Shown: positions 54,581 through 62,711, numbered from the stretch's first letter. The stretch is 64,000 nucleotides of DNA from UBA3941 sp002385665 (GCA_050949255.1 JBMNFJ010000016.1:744001-808000), one strand, 5' to 3'. The notes: a model not told the origin generated them from the sequence alone. Translations and numbers: made by a program.

Positions 54581-55237
54581 TCAGTCTTGGGTAAGTTGCT
54601 TTCTATAGCCCTCGTTATCCACTGAGTCCACTACCTCACTCAATCCATCTCTTTCTTCACTGCCAATATAGGCATTTTCATAATCTATAAGGGAATTCAC
54701 GCTAATATCTTGAGGGCCACTAGAGCTTCCATATCGCTGAACATCCTGCCATGTATCCTCTCCATCAAAGGCTACATTATCAGTATTATCAGTGAAGGTT
54801 CTCCCAAAAGGATACTCAAGATAGCTTTCTTCTATCGGTCGATCCTTATCTAAATCGCGAGCATCAGAATCAATGGACTCAGTATTTTGACATTCAATAC
54901 ATAATTTAGCTATAGGATGAGCATTTAGTCTCTCAAAGCCTATATTATTACCACAAAATTCACATATCCCGTAATCACCACTTTCTATTCTTTTCAGTGA
55001 GTCCTCTATCTGCCTTAAATAGCTTAAATTATGTTTTTCTAATGCATATTGCTTCTCTTTTTCAAAAAGCTCGCTGCCCTGATCCGCTGGATGATTATCA
55101 TATGAGGATAATTCACCCAAATTTTCCTTTATATTGGTGTCTGCAATAAACTCCTGGTTTATCCTCAGTCTTTCAACCGCTATCTTTCTTTCTGATATAA
55201 GCTTCTCTTTTAAATAATTAATCTCTTGGTCCTTCAT
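54581..55237 (-). CDS. TraR/DksA-type zinc finger protein, YteA-like
   Basis: A 218-residue protein of the YteA family. It has an N-terminal coiled-coil part with the ELSSYDNHPADQGSELFEKEKQ signature (about 42-63), then a DksA-type C4 zinc finger, CEFCGN and CIEC (about 95-117), and an acidic, poorly conserved C-terminal half with a DGEDTWQDVQRYGSSSGPQD segment. YteA-like proteins are linked to sporulation in Firmicutes; the mechanism is unclear. ATG 55237 follows AAAGGAG. It follows divIVA by about 95 bases. The 220 bases downstream (54362-54580) hold nothing I can name. Confidence 0.9.
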   Translation of the reverse strand: MKDQEINYLKEKLISERKIAVERLRINQEFIADTNIKENLGELSSYDNHPADQGSELFEKEKQYALEKHNLSYLRQIEDSLKRIESGDYGICEFCGNNIGFERLNAHPIAKLCIECQNTESIDSDARDLDKDRPIEESYLEYPFGRTFTDNTDNVAFDGEDTWQDVQRYGSSSGPQDISVNSLIDYENAYIGSEERDGLSEVVDSVDNEGYRKQLTQD

Positions 55238-55331
55238 TGGATGACTCCTTTAAGCTTTTCTTATATGAGTATTCCCCCTTTTTTATTTATTAAAACGGAA
55301 CCATCAGCAGTATCATAACATTTACTATCCA

Positions 55332-55817
55332 TCAGCCCTTGGGCAGACTATCTTCATCTATCTCTTCATATGTTGGAATTTCCTGGTTTATCACTTCTAG
55401 TTGGGTCTCCAGTAGGCTTTTGAATCGAGTCTTGAAGACCTGAATCTGTTTTCTGTATTCATCAAACTCCCTTCTTATTTCAATCACCTTATCGTTTGCG
55501 TCCTGAATTATCTTTCTGGCTTTATTCTCCGCTTCATCTATTATTAAATCTGATCTCTTCTGTGCGGATTCCAGGACATCATTGGCCGCCCTCTGAGCAG
55601 TAACCAGGGTTTCCTTTAAGGTATTCTCCATGGTCTTATAATTACTAATTTGATCTGACAACATTCCCAGACGTTCCTTTAGCTCAATGTTTTCTTTATA
55701 CAACCTTTCAAATTCTTCGATTATTTCATCTAAAAAACGGTCAACCTCTTCATCATCATATCCTCTAAAGGATCTTGTAAATTCTTTGTTATGTATATCC
55801 ATAGGTGTCAATGCCAT
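55332..55817 (-). CDS. divIVA: Cell-division/polarity protein DivIVA
   Basis: DivIVA binds strongly curved membrane at poles and septa and recruits division and sporulation partners. The 161 residues start with the membrane-binding domain (LTPMDIHNKEFTRSFRGYDDEEVDRFLDEI, with exposed Phe and Arg about 13-16) and continue as a parallel coiled coil to about residue 140. ATG 55817 follows AAAGGAGG. It lies about 165 bases after ylmG; the ylmH gene usually found in between is absent. No strong promoter was seen in the gap. Confidence 0.96.
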   Translation of the reverse strand: MALTPMDIHNKEFTRSFRGYDDEEVDRFLDEIIEEFERLYKENIELKERLGMLSDQISNYKTMENTLKETLVTAQRAANDVLESAQKRSDLIIDEAENKARKIIQDANDKVIEIRREFDEYRKQIQVFKTRFKSLLETQLEVINQEIPTYEEIDEDSLPKG

Positions 55818-55983
55818 TTTAGACCCTCCTTTAATTCATTATTTTTGGCTAATCTATATGTAAAAATCAGTACGATATTATTAATAAAAAATAGATCCAA
55901 TTTAGTTATTTCATAAATTTACAATAGCAGTGTTGCTGGAAATTAATTCATTTGTACTAGGTAGATAGTAAACACTTTATTAA

Positions 55984-56268
55984 TTACCTTAAAAGCGAAC
56001 CTAACAGGGTAGTTATAATAGATAATGTAAAGTACGCCAATAGGGGCGAAAAATCAATGGGTAACCCTGAGGTATTTAGTTTGCTCGTAAGAGCACGGAA
56101 AGGAGACACAATAGGTTCAACAAAACGGGCCAAAAAAGCCCTCACTGGATGCATCGGATCCAGAATCCAAGACAATAAGGAATTGAGAACAATGGCCCAG
56201 GATAAAATATTCAAAAACCAAATAACGCTATATACTAAATATCTGAAAACTTGATCATGCCCAAACAA
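55984..56268 (-). CDS. ylmG: YggT/YlmG family membrane protein
   Basis: A 94-residue protein with two YggT-type hydrophobic segments (about 8-32 and 70-92) around the family motif SWILDPMHPVRAFLARFVEPIVSPFR (about 33-58). YlmG-like proteins are linked to membrane and nucleoid organisation at division. The start is TTG 56268, eight bases after GGAGG; no ATG fits. It begins eleven bases after sepF. Confidence 0.93.
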   Translation of the reverse strand: MFGHDQVFRYLVYSVIWFLNILSWAIVLNSLLSWILDPMHPVRAFLARFVEPIVSPFRALTSKLNTSGLPIDFSPLLAYFTLSIITTLLGSLLR

Positions 56269-56279
56269 ACTGGTGCCTC

Positions 56280-56756
56280 CTAATCATCTGATTTTTTGCT
56301 TGATAAGGTAAAAAAGCTCTTCCCCTTTAATTCATCAGGTATATTCCCCACGATATCGACATTGCTAGGAGCCAATACGAAGATACCCCTTGACACCTTC
56401 TGAATAGTTCCATCCAGGGAATAGACGGCACCACTTATAAAATCTAGTACCCTTTGGGCTAAATCAGCATCGAGAGAATCTAGGTTAACTACAATAGGCT
56501 TTCGGTTTTTCAGGTTATCAATAATATTTTGTGTGTCATCAAAGGAAAGAGGCTGATAAACCACAACTTTAACATAGGAAGTTGTATGAATATTAACCAC
56601 TTTTCCTTTTTTGCTCCGGGACAAAAAATTTGGTTCAATAAGTTTGTCGTCATCTTTATTTAGATCACTTTCTTCGGCTGTTTCTTCAACTTCCTCTAGT
56701 ATATCCTCTTCCAATCCTATAATGTTCAATAGCTTGTTGAAAATCTTATTGGACAT
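56280..56756 (-). CDS. sepF: Cell division protein SepF
   Basis: SepF tethers FtsZ filaments to the membrane and forms rings. The 158 residues show an N-terminal amphipathic helix (MSNKIFNKLLNIIGL), an acidic linker (about 18-45) and the C-terminal SepF domain with VVVYQPLSFDDTQNIIDNLKNRKPIVVNLDSLD and RVLDFISGAVYSLDGTIQKVSRGIFVLAP. ATG 56756 follows AAAGGAGG. It is the second gene of the ylmE-sepF-ylmG run. Confidence 0.97.
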   Translation of the reverse strand: MSNKIFNKLLNIIGLEEDILEEVEETAEESDLNKDDDKLIEPNFLSRSKKGKVVNIHTTSYVKVVVYQPLSFDDTQNIIDNLKNRKPIVVNLDSLDADLAQRVLDFISGAVYSLDGTIQKVSRGIFVLAPSNVDIVGNIPDELKGKSFFTLSSKKSDD

Positions 56757-56785
56757 GATTATCCTCCTTTAAAATCTTTTGTGGT

Positions 56786-57469
56786 TTAGATATCTTGAAA
56801 AATGGCCCGACCAACACGAACCATATTGGCACCCTCTTCAATAGCGATCATATAGTCGTTGGACATTCCCATAGATAGGTATTCCATGTCTATGTGCTTG
56901 AAAGACTTATTTCGTAAATTTTCAAAGTGAATCCTTAAACGACGGAAGCATGTCCTGATAGCCTCTTCATCGGTAGTGTTAGGCCCAATACCCATTAAAC
57001 CTTTAACCCTTATGTATGGATAGTCGGCCAATGCCTCTATAAAAGACTGCAAGTCCTCTTCATAGATGCCTGATTTGGTGCTTTCTTTTGGCAGATTAAC
57101 CTGTACTAATACCTGTATTAGTCTATTGTTTAATTCTGCCCTTTTGTTGATCTCCTTCGCCAGAGAGATTCTATCCAAAGAATGTATTAGTTCTACTTTA
57201 TCTATAATATATTTAACCTTATTGGTTTGTAAAGGCCCAATGAAATGCCAATCAACACTTTTTTCTAAAACCCTGTATTTACTCAACATTTCCTGTACTC
57301 TACTTTCACCAAATTGTGTGATCCCTGCTTTTACAGCCTCGGATATCATTTGTGTTGAGGCATTCTTACTGACAGCTATCACAGATATTTCCCCAGGATC
57401 TCTATTGACACTTAAGGCTGCTTTGCTTATTTTATCCTTCAATAATCGGATATTATCTGCAATAGACAT
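56786..57469 (-). CDS. ylmE: PLP homeostasis protein YggS/YlmE family
   Basis: A PLP-binding, racemase-like protein without known enzymatic activity that balances vitamin B6 and amino-acid pools. The 227 residues contain the PLP lysine in VIAVSKNAS (about 35), FGESRVQE (about 54), WHFIGPLQTNK (about 74), GLMGIGP and SMGMSNDYMIAIEEGANMVRVGRAIF at the end. ATG 57469 lies behind GGAGTGA. It sits in front of sepF as in other Gram-positive division clusters. Confidence 0.95.
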   Translation of the reverse strand: MSIADNIRLLKDKISKAALSVNRDPGEISVIAVSKNASTQMISEAVKAGITQFGESRVQEMLSKYRVLEKSVDWHFIGPLQTNKVKYIIDKVELIHSLDRISLAKEINKRAELNNRLIQVLVQVNLPKESTKSGIYEEDLQSFIEALADYPYIRVKGLMGIGPNTTDEEAIRTCFRRLRIHFENLRNKSFKHIDMEYLSMGMSNDYMIAIEEGANMVRVGRAIFQDI

Positions 57470-57528
57470 TTAAATAAATCACTCCCGTTGTCATAAAGTA
57501 TGGCTTATCAAAATTGATAGGCTACTAG

Positions 57529-58734
57529 CTAATTCATTAATATTTTATCGTTTGGCCCAAGAGCATCTGTTTCTTTTATCTTTGATATTATAGCCCATTC
57601 TTTATTCTTAGCTTGTACGTGAACTTCTATATATTGCACTTTTCCATTTAGGAGGATATTTACACCTGTCTTACCCTTTTTCTCAACAATGGCATTACTA
57701 GGTACCATAAGTCCTTGGGTTGCTGTACCAATCTCTACATGAAGATTTCGGATCCCTAGGATATTTTCAATACCTTCAGTCATTTCCAGGATGATCAGTG
57801 TAGAATCCGCTAGATGCTCTACCCTATACACCCTGCCTATCAGGGAATCCTCGGTGAACCCCGGCAATCGAATTTCCACCGAATCATTTTGTTTATATTG
57901 GACATTTTGATTGGATATAAAGGAAATAATATACCATCTATCAGAAATAACTACCTTAAACAAGGGTACACCAGCCATGGCTTCGCTATTAGTATACTCA
58001 GGAGCTTGATGCTCAATAATAGATAGGTACTGCTCAGGAGTAAGAAGATCTATGACATCTGGGTTTAACTGGTCTTCCAGACCATCTAATTTAAAGCTAA
58101 CCAAACCAGTTTCAGGTGATATGATATCTACTTTCCATTCTTCCAAGATCTCTTCCATATCCCTTTCCTGTTTTAGCAAATGATCCAAATAATTATTCGA
58201 CAGCTCCCGCTTGTCTAAAATATCCTTTCTCTTATTTAAGAGCTCCTTAAGCTGATATTCATACCTTCCCATTTCTGATATTGCCCCGTCAAGGGACATG
58301 TATTGAATAGCACGAAGTACTCCCTGTATATCTTTTTGGACTTTATCATAATCCTCATCCATTAGATCCTGTACCAGATTCTTATTTTGATAATCAGCTA
58401 TCTTTTGTTTGATTTTGTACAGGTCTTCCATCATTGTCTTATTATAGTTTTCTTTGTAAAGTATAGCTACCAGATCATCCTTTTCTACCATCTCTCCATC
58501 CGAAATATGAAAATCCACTTTTCCATAGTTCGGTGAAAAATAAGATTTCTCTTCTCTTACGATAATGCCTTTACATTTATCCCAAATCATTATTTCCCCA
58601 TACTGAGCCACATCGTATAAGGGAGGCTTTGATGTAATTTTGATAATAAAATATACAGCTATTAAGGTAATAACCAAGAAAACAAAGAACCTAAGTTTTA
58701 CCCTCCTGCCTCCGATAACAATACCCCTTGCCAT
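57529..58734 (-). CDS. HlyD-like membrane-anchored adaptor protein
   Basis: A 401-residue protein with one N-terminal membrane helix (about 14-31) and a long outer part. A split lipoyl/barrel-sandwich pattern (YFSPNYGKVDFHISDGEMVEKDDLVAILY, about 63-91; SPETGLVSFKLDG, about 206) flanks a coiled-coil hairpin of about 100 residues, and a beta-barrel part with VPLFKVVISDRWYIISFI and QNDSVEIRLPGF follows. This is the fold of HlyD/MacA-type adaptors, but no ABC or RND partner gene is present. ATG 58734 follows GGAGTAGGAC. It lies 60 bases before ylmE on the same strand; clostridial division clusters often carry such a gene, with unknown role. Confidence 0.8.
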   Translation of the reverse strand: MARGIVIGGRRVKLRFFVFLVITLIAVYFIIKITSKPPLYDVAQYGEIMIWDKCKGIIVREEKSYFSPNYGKVDFHISDGEMVEKDDLVAILYKENYNKTMMEDLYKIKQKIADYQNKNLVQDLMDEDYDKVQKDIQGVLRAIQYMSLDGAISEMGRYEYQLKELLNKRKDILDKRELSNNYLDHLLKQERDMEEILEEWKVDIISPETGLVSFKLDGLEDQLNPDVIDLLTPEQYLSIIEHQAPEYTNSEAMAGVPLFKVVISDRWYIISFISNQNVQYKQNDSVEIRLPGFTEDSLIGRVYRVEHLADSTLIILEMTEGIENILGIRNLHVEIGTATQGLMVPSNAIVEKKGKTGVNILLNGKVQYIEVHVQAKNKEWAIISKIKETDALGPNDKILMN

Positions 58735-58784
58735 GTCCTACTCCACCTCTTCATATGACACTTAATATTTCTATATGAAAATAA

Positions 58785-58822
58785 AAAATCCTCCCAATTT
58801 ATTAAAATACTTTGTAGGGAGT
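58785..58822 (-). terminator. Probable terminator of the anti-sigma-like gene
   Basis: On the - strand CTCCC and GGGAG arms across about 25 bases, then GATTTTTTATTTTC. The stem is short, so this is tentative. Confidence 0.35.
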
Positions 58823-58870
58823 GAATTAATAATAAACGTAATTTGAAAAAGGCTGTAATAGGTATTACTA

Positions 58871-59296
58871 TTATTTGGGGCAAATTGACTTTGTAATCTT
58901 GACATGGCTGCCATTTCCATCGAATTGGACTTTACTACATAGGGCATTAACCAGCATCAGGCCTCTGCCCCTTTCGGACAACTTAAAGATGTCGTCTCTT
59001 TGATAGCCCTGACACACACGTTTGTAGTCGAATCCCTGGCCTTCATCCTTAATAAGAATATCCAAAGTTGTTGGATTTACCTCCTCAATAGCTACATTGA
59101 CTTTTTTGTTACAAAGGCCCTTGTTTCCATGAAAGATTCCATTGGATATTAGTTCATTTAAGATTAGTCGGAATTCATAATATTCATCTTCTTCTAATTT
59201 ATTCCATTCCATAATACAAGCCATCATTTCATTTATTAGACCCCTAACGACAAAGGGGTTGTCGCCTATGATTTGCTTTTTAAAGAGCAACCTCAT
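58871..59296 (-). CDS. ATP-binding protein, RsbW/SpoIIAB-like serine kinase with intact motifs
   Basis: A 141-residue HATPase_c protein of the anti-sigma kinase family. All Bergerat-fold motifs are intact: N box LILNELISNGIFHGN (about 52-66), G1 box IKDEGQGFD (about 88) and G2 box ERGRGLMLVNAL (about 112). It lies about 120 bases after the sigma gene on the same strand, an unusual position, since the usual RsbW gene precedes the sigma gene. ATG 59296 follows GGAGG; a start at 59335 lies before that site. It may be the working kinase of this locus (see findings). Confidence 0.85.
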   Translation of the reverse strand: MRLLFKKQIIGDNPFVVRGLINEMMACIMEWNKLEEDEYYEFRLILNELISNGIFHGNKGLCNKKVNVAIEEVNPTTLDILIKDEGQGFDYKRVCQGYQRDDIFKLSERGRGLMLVNALCSKVQFDGNGSHVKITKSICPK

Positions 59297-59416
59297 CAGT
59301 ACTACCTCCATAGACCATATAATGAGCGAAAACACAACTATAATATCTGTACCACTTTTACGTATAAATAAAACAGCAAATACGCAAATTGGCTATGAAT
59401 ACAACAAGCTGATATG

Positions 59417-60178
59417 TTATATGGTCCTCTTTATATAGGATCTAAATCGTTCCAGAAGCCTCCGCTCCATCCGGGATATATACATTTGCGAAACACCAAT
59501 TTCCTCGGCAATCTCTTTTTGGCTACGTTCATTATAGAAACGTTCGTATAGTACTTTTCGTTCTGTCTCCCCCAAACCGGCCATTATTTTTTCGATAATA
59601 TCCCTGTCTTCAACCCGAGAGTAGTTCTTTTCCTCACGTCCAATCATGGCCATCAGATCTGTTTCATTATCCTCATCAATATAATAGTCCAGGGAGGCAG
59701 TATTGGTTAGGTAGCTAGATTCCATCAATTGTAATACCTCTTCCGAAGAGATATTTAAATATTGACCAATCTCTTCTATTTTAGGACTGCGGCCTAACTG
59801 GTTTGATAAATAGGTTCGGGCATCTTCAACCTTTTTAATCATTTCACCCTCTCTTCGAGGTAAACGTATAATCCTGCTTTTATCACGGAAATGATTTTTG
59901 ATCTCTCCTATTATTGTTGGGGTCGCAAAGCTAGAAAACTTATAACCTCTATGGATATCGAACCTTTCAAGAGCCTTTATTAACGCCAATGAAGCAACCT
60001 GAAACAAATCATCATACTCTATTCCCCTATTTACAAACTTCTTCGCAATAATCTCCGCGATGTAGAGATAATGGTTTACCAACTCGTTTCTAAGTTCAAT
60101 ATCTCGGGTCTCACAATATTTACGAAGAAGTTCTTCCTTATCTTCAGTTTTTATTGTATCCTTTACCTGTCCACACAT
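59417..60178 (-). CDS. RNA polymerase sigma factor, SigB/SigF/SigG family
   Basis: A 253-residue group 3 sigma factor. Region 2 shows YDDLFQVASLALIKALERFDIHRGYKFSSFATPTIIGEIKNHFRDK (about 56-100), then IIRLPRR, region 3 (GRSPKIEEIGQYLNI) and region 4 with the helix-turn-helix RSQKEIAEEIGVSQMYISRMERRLL (about 218-242). The preceding rsbV- and rsbW-like genes make a sigma-B-type stress factor more likely than sporulation sigma-F. It starts seven bases after the rsbW-like stop. ATG or GTG usage was not decided beyond the Met at 60178. Confidence 0.9.
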   Translation of the reverse strand: MCGQVKDTIKTEDKEELLRKYCETRDIELRNELVNHYLYIAEIIAKKFVNRGIEYDDLFQVASLALIKALERFDIHRGYKFSSFATPTIIGEIKNHFRDKSRIIRLPRREGEMIKKVEDARTYLSNQLGRSPKIEEIGQYLNISSEEVLQLMESSYLTNTASLDYYIDEDNETDLMAMIGREEKNYSRVEDRDIIEKIMAGLGETERKVLYERFYNERSQKEIAEEIGVSQMYISRMERRLLERFRSYIKRTI

Positions 60179-60185
60179 TAATCAA

Positions 60186-60578
60186 TTAGACCCCCAGATT
60201 TTTATGCATTAATATGGCCTGTATTGTGCCATTATCTATTTTATATTCCACTTTATCCATCATAGAACCCAGAATATATTTGCCCAGTTGAGCTTGATCC
60301 AAATCATGAGTAGAAATATCGTTACTTTTCCAATTCCCCTCCCCCATTATTCTGATGCCTATTACCTTTGGTTCTAGGGAGAAACTAACTAATAGTTTAT
60401 CAGGACTGGTTAGTTGATTGATAATCATTATAATTGCTTCAGCAACAGCCATCTTAATGTCTTCAATCTGATCCACATCAAAACCTATTCTAGTTGCCAC
60501 AGCTGCGCTGGTTAGTCTGGTGATCATAACGTATTCTGGTTTGGCGGGAACAGACAATGTTATTAAATCACTGTTCAT
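60186..60578 (-). CDS. RsbW-like anti-sigma factor with degenerate ATP-binding motifs
   Basis: A 130-residue protein aligned by eye with RsbW: the N-terminus SVPAKPEYVMITRLTSAAVATRIGF and IEDIKMAVAEA are typical. But the N box reads AEAIIMIINQ, with Met where the Mg-binding Asn should be, and the G1 box DxGxG is MGEGNW, lacking its Asp; the G2 region is LGKYILGSMM without the glycine run. It therefore probably cannot phosphorylate RsbV, though it may still hold the sigma factor. It overlaps rsbV by eleven bases and precedes the sigma gene by seven. It could also be a non-kinase adaptor. Confidence 0.82.
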   Translation of the reverse strand: MNSDLITLSVPAKPEYVMITRLTSAAVATRIGFDVDQIEDIKMAVAEAIIMIINQLTSPDKLLVSFSLEPKVIGIRIMGEGNWKSNDISTHDLDQAQLGKYILGSMMDKVEYKIDNGTIQAILMHKNLGV

Positions 60579-60894
60579 TGTTACCCACCTCTATAGTAAA
60601 AATTTTGTCCAAACCCGTAATCACGAAGATCTTCCTAATATATGGTTTCAAGTTTTGAATTTTAATTTCTCCGTCGTACTCCTTTACCCGTCGTAAGGCG
60701 CTGATTAACACACCTAATCCAGTACTGTCAATGTAGTTCAAGCCACCACAATCTAGGACAAAATTACCCGAGTGACGTTGTATTAATTGGTGTAGCCTTT
60801 CCTTGAATTCAGGTGCATTGTAGATATCAATTTCGCCGTCTAAGGATATGTACCATGTTTTAGTTGTAGCATCGAATCTTTCACCCAGTACCAT
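60568..60894 (-). CDS. Anti-sigma factor antagonist, RsbV-like (STAS domain)
   Basis: A 108-residue STAS protein. The phosphorylatable Ser is present in LNYIDSTGLGVLISALRRVK (about 57), after VLDCGG. Unphosphorylated RsbV binds its RsbW partner and frees the sigma factor. ATG 60894 follows GGGAGGG. It is the first gene of the rsbV-rsbW-sigB-like operon. No clear sigma-B-type promoter was seen upstream; the 345-base gap 60895-61237 otherwise holds the promoter of the + strand tRNA operon and nothing else I can name. Confidence 0.92.
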   Translation of the reverse strand: MVLGERFDATTKTWYISLDGEIDIYNAPEFKERLHQLIQRHSGNFVLDCGGLNYIDSTGLGVLISALRRVKEYDGEIKIQNLKPYIRKIFVITGLDKIFTIEVGNNEQ

Positions 60895-61182
60895 ATTAAT
60901 TTCCCTCCCATTTATTACTCATACTATTTATCAAAGATAACATACACTTGTCCATCATCTGCGGTCTATATATTCATTAATTTTATACTTAGGCTAATAA
61001 TCATATTATAACATAAAATCAAAAAAAATGTTTTATATTGAATATAATTGGCTGTATTGAGATAATATATTATAATACCCATAATGGCCGAATATTAACA
61101 CCTCCAAGCCTTTGTCCGGATAGGTAAAGTAGTCGTTAAAAATAATCTTAAATCACGATAAAATAATTTTGCATTATTTCAC

Positions 61183-61211
61183 TTGACAGTAATATTAAAA
61201 TATTGTATAGT
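61183..61211 (+). promoter_or_regulatory. Promoter of the six-tRNA operon
   Basis: TTGACA (61183-61188, perfect), 17 bases, TATAGT (61206-61211, 5 of 6), about 27 bases before the first tRNA. Confidence 0.8.
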
Positions 61212-61237
61212 ATTATTCGTCGCCCGAAATAATAGAT

Positions 61238-61314
61238 CGGGGTGTGGCGCAGTTTGGAAGCGCACGTGCTTTGGGAGCATGGGGCCGGGGGTTCAAATCC
61301 CTCCACCCCGACCA
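61238..61314 (+). tRNA. tRNA-Pro (TGG)
   Basis: Acceptor CGGGGTG/CACCCCG, anticodon loop TTTGGGA, encoded CCA. Confidence 0.97.
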
Positions 61315-61334
61315 TATAAGAATTATCCTTATGT

Positions 61335-61409
61335 GGCCCCTTGGTCAAGTGGTTAAGACACCGCCCTTTCACGGCGGTAACAGGGGTTCGAGTCCCCTAG
61401 GGGTCACCA
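61335..61409 (+). tRNA. tRNA-Glu (TTC)
   Basis: Acceptor GGCCCCT/AGGGGTC, anticodon loop CTTTCAC, encoded CCA. Confidence 0.97.
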
Positions 61410-61416
61410 TACATAA

Positions 61417-61493
61417 GGGCCTTTAGCTCAGTTGGTTAGAGCAACCGGCTCATAACCGGTCGGTCCGGGGTTCGAGTCCCTGAAGGCCCACCA
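61417..61493 (+). tRNA. tRNA with anticodon CAT, probably tRNA-Ile2 (lysidine type)
   Basis: Acceptor GGGCCTT/AAGGCCC, anticodon loop CTCATAA, encoded CCA. It has a paired first base, so it is not the initiator. The C4-G69 and C5-G68 pairs and the overall likeness to Bacillus GGACCTTTAGCTC-type tRNA favour Ile2, whose C34 is changed to lysidine by TilS. Elongator Met is the alternative. Confidence 0.9.
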
Positions 61494-61510
61494 TTTTCTT
61501 TAATATAAAC

Positions 61511-61587
61511 GGCCCGGTAGTTCAGATGGTTAGAATGCCAGCCTGTCACGCTGGAGGTCGAGGGTTCGAGCCCCTTCCGGGTCGCCA
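61511..61587 (+). tRNA. tRNA-Asp (GTC), copy 2
   Basis: Anticodon loop CTGTCAC, discriminator G, encoded CCA. It differs from copy 1 (26653-26729) by one base in the T arm. Confidence 0.97.
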
Positions 61588-61596
61588 TATTTTTTT

Positions 61597-61672
61597 GCCT
61601 CGGTAGCTCAGTCGGTAGAGCAGCAGACTGAAAATCTGCGTGTCGGTGGTTCGATTCCGCCCCGAGGCACCA
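61597..61672 (+). tRNA. tRNA-Phe (GAA), copy 2
   Basis: Acceptor GCCTCGG/CCGAGGC, anticodon loop CTGAAAA, encoded CCA. Confidence 0.97.
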
Positions 61673-61692
61673 TCTTTTTGCCTAGTTGTCGT

Positions 61693-61780
61693 GCGAAAGT
61701 GGCGGAATTGGCAGACGCGCTAGATTCAGGTTCTAGTGGGCAAAACGCTCATGGGGGTTCGACTCCCCCCTTTCGCACCA
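61693..61780 (+). tRNA. tRNA-Leu (CAG)
   Basis: Class II tRNA; acceptor GCGAAAG/CTTTCGC, anticodon loop with CAG, long variable arm, encoded CCA. No terminator hairpin is evident before the convergent cheR stop at 61816. Confidence 0.96.
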
Positions 61781-61815
61781 ATACTCCTTTAATATGATTA
61801 TATTATAATTACATT

Positions 61816-62622
61816 TTAGCGTTTGTCCTTCCCTTGATAGTTATCTTCCTTGATTTTCTTATAGAAAAATGTTCTAACGGATTCAAAACCATATTTTTGG
61901 GGAAATATAATATGCTCCGTACTGCCTACAAACAACACACCCTCACTTACCAAGGATTCTCTAAATTTTAAATATAATTGGTTCTTTGCTTCTTCAGTAA
62001 AGTATATTAGAACATTCCGACATATAATCAAATGGCAGCCCACGGGAAAGGGATCCATTAATAGATTATGTTGCCTAAACTCTACACTCTTTTTAATCTT
62101 TTCATCTATTATGTAAAAGCCATCTTTGATCGTAAAATATTTATCTACATAGGACTTGGGCAGAGATTGCAGACTTTTTTCTAAATAGATACCTTTTTTC
62201 GCCTTTTTTAAGACTTCCCTATCAATGTCTGTGGCTAATATTTTTGCGTGGTTTGAAGGTAAAAATTCTTGTAACACCATAGCCAATGAATAGGGTTCTT
62301 CCCCTGTAGAACATGCAGCGCTCCATATTTTTAGTTTATCATGCTTTTCCAAAAGCATGGGGATAATATCCCTTTTAAGCGTTTCCCATTGGTTGGCGTT
62401 TCTGTAGAATTCAGAAACATTGATAGTAATATAATCAATAAAGCTTGCCAACATATCCTTGTCATTGGCCAACGCTCTGTAGTAATCCTCATAATGTTTG
62501 TAGTTATGCCTATTAATCAGAGAATCAATTCTACGTTTCATCTGACGTTCTTTATAGCAAGATAGATCAATTTTTGTCAATTCAAAAAAAGCTCTGGTAA
62601 AATCCTCATAATTCCAGTGCAT
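61816..62622 (-). CDS. cheR: CheR-type protein-glutamate methyltransferase
   Basis: CheR methylates glutamates of chemoreceptors with S-adenosylmethionine. The 268 residues have the N-terminal helical CheR domain (about 1-75), then the SAM-binding part: IWSAACSTGEEPYSLAM (about 98-114), ILATDIDREVL (about 127), and CRNVLIYF (about 202), followed by LFVGSTEHI. ATG 62622 follows AAGGGG. No other chemotaxis or flagellar gene is in the window, so it is an isolated copy between tRNAs and rpsA; it may act on a remote receptor cluster or another signalling system. Confidence 0.92.
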   Translation of the reverse strand: MHWNYEDFTRAFFELTKIDLSCYKERQMKRRIDSLINRHNYKHYEDYYRALANDKDMLASFIDYITINVSEFYRNANQWETLKRDIIPMLLEKHDKLKIWSAACSTGEEPYSLAMVLQEFLPSNHAKILATDIDREVLKKAKKGIYLEKSLQSLPKSYVDKYFTIKDGFYIIDEKIKKSVEFRQHNLLMDPFPVGCHLIICRNVLIYFTEEAKNQLYLKFRESLVSEGVLFVGSTEHIIFPQKYGFESVRTFFYKKIKEDNYQGKDKR

Positions 62623-62682
62623 CTATATTACCCCTTACAAAATACTTTATCTGTTTGTATAGTGTATCATGAATACGAATAA

Positions 62683-62711
62683 AAAAGAAGTCGTGAATTG
62701 TCACGACTTCA
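62683..62711 (-). terminator. Strong hairpin terminator between rpsA and cheR
   Basis: On the - strand GAAGTCGTG, six bases, CACGACTTC, then TTTTTTATT. It is a second terminator about 65 bases behind the rpsA one. Confidence 0.8.

Noticed and set aside
60895..60990. Sigma-B-type autoregulatory promoter before rsbV
   Set aside because: No GTTT / GGGTAT pair with correct spacing was found; only a weak sigma-A-like pair (TGGACA, GATAAA) is present.
61148..61426. Reading frames over tRNA-Pro and tRNA-Glu
   Set aside because: tRNA artefacts without ribosome binding sites.
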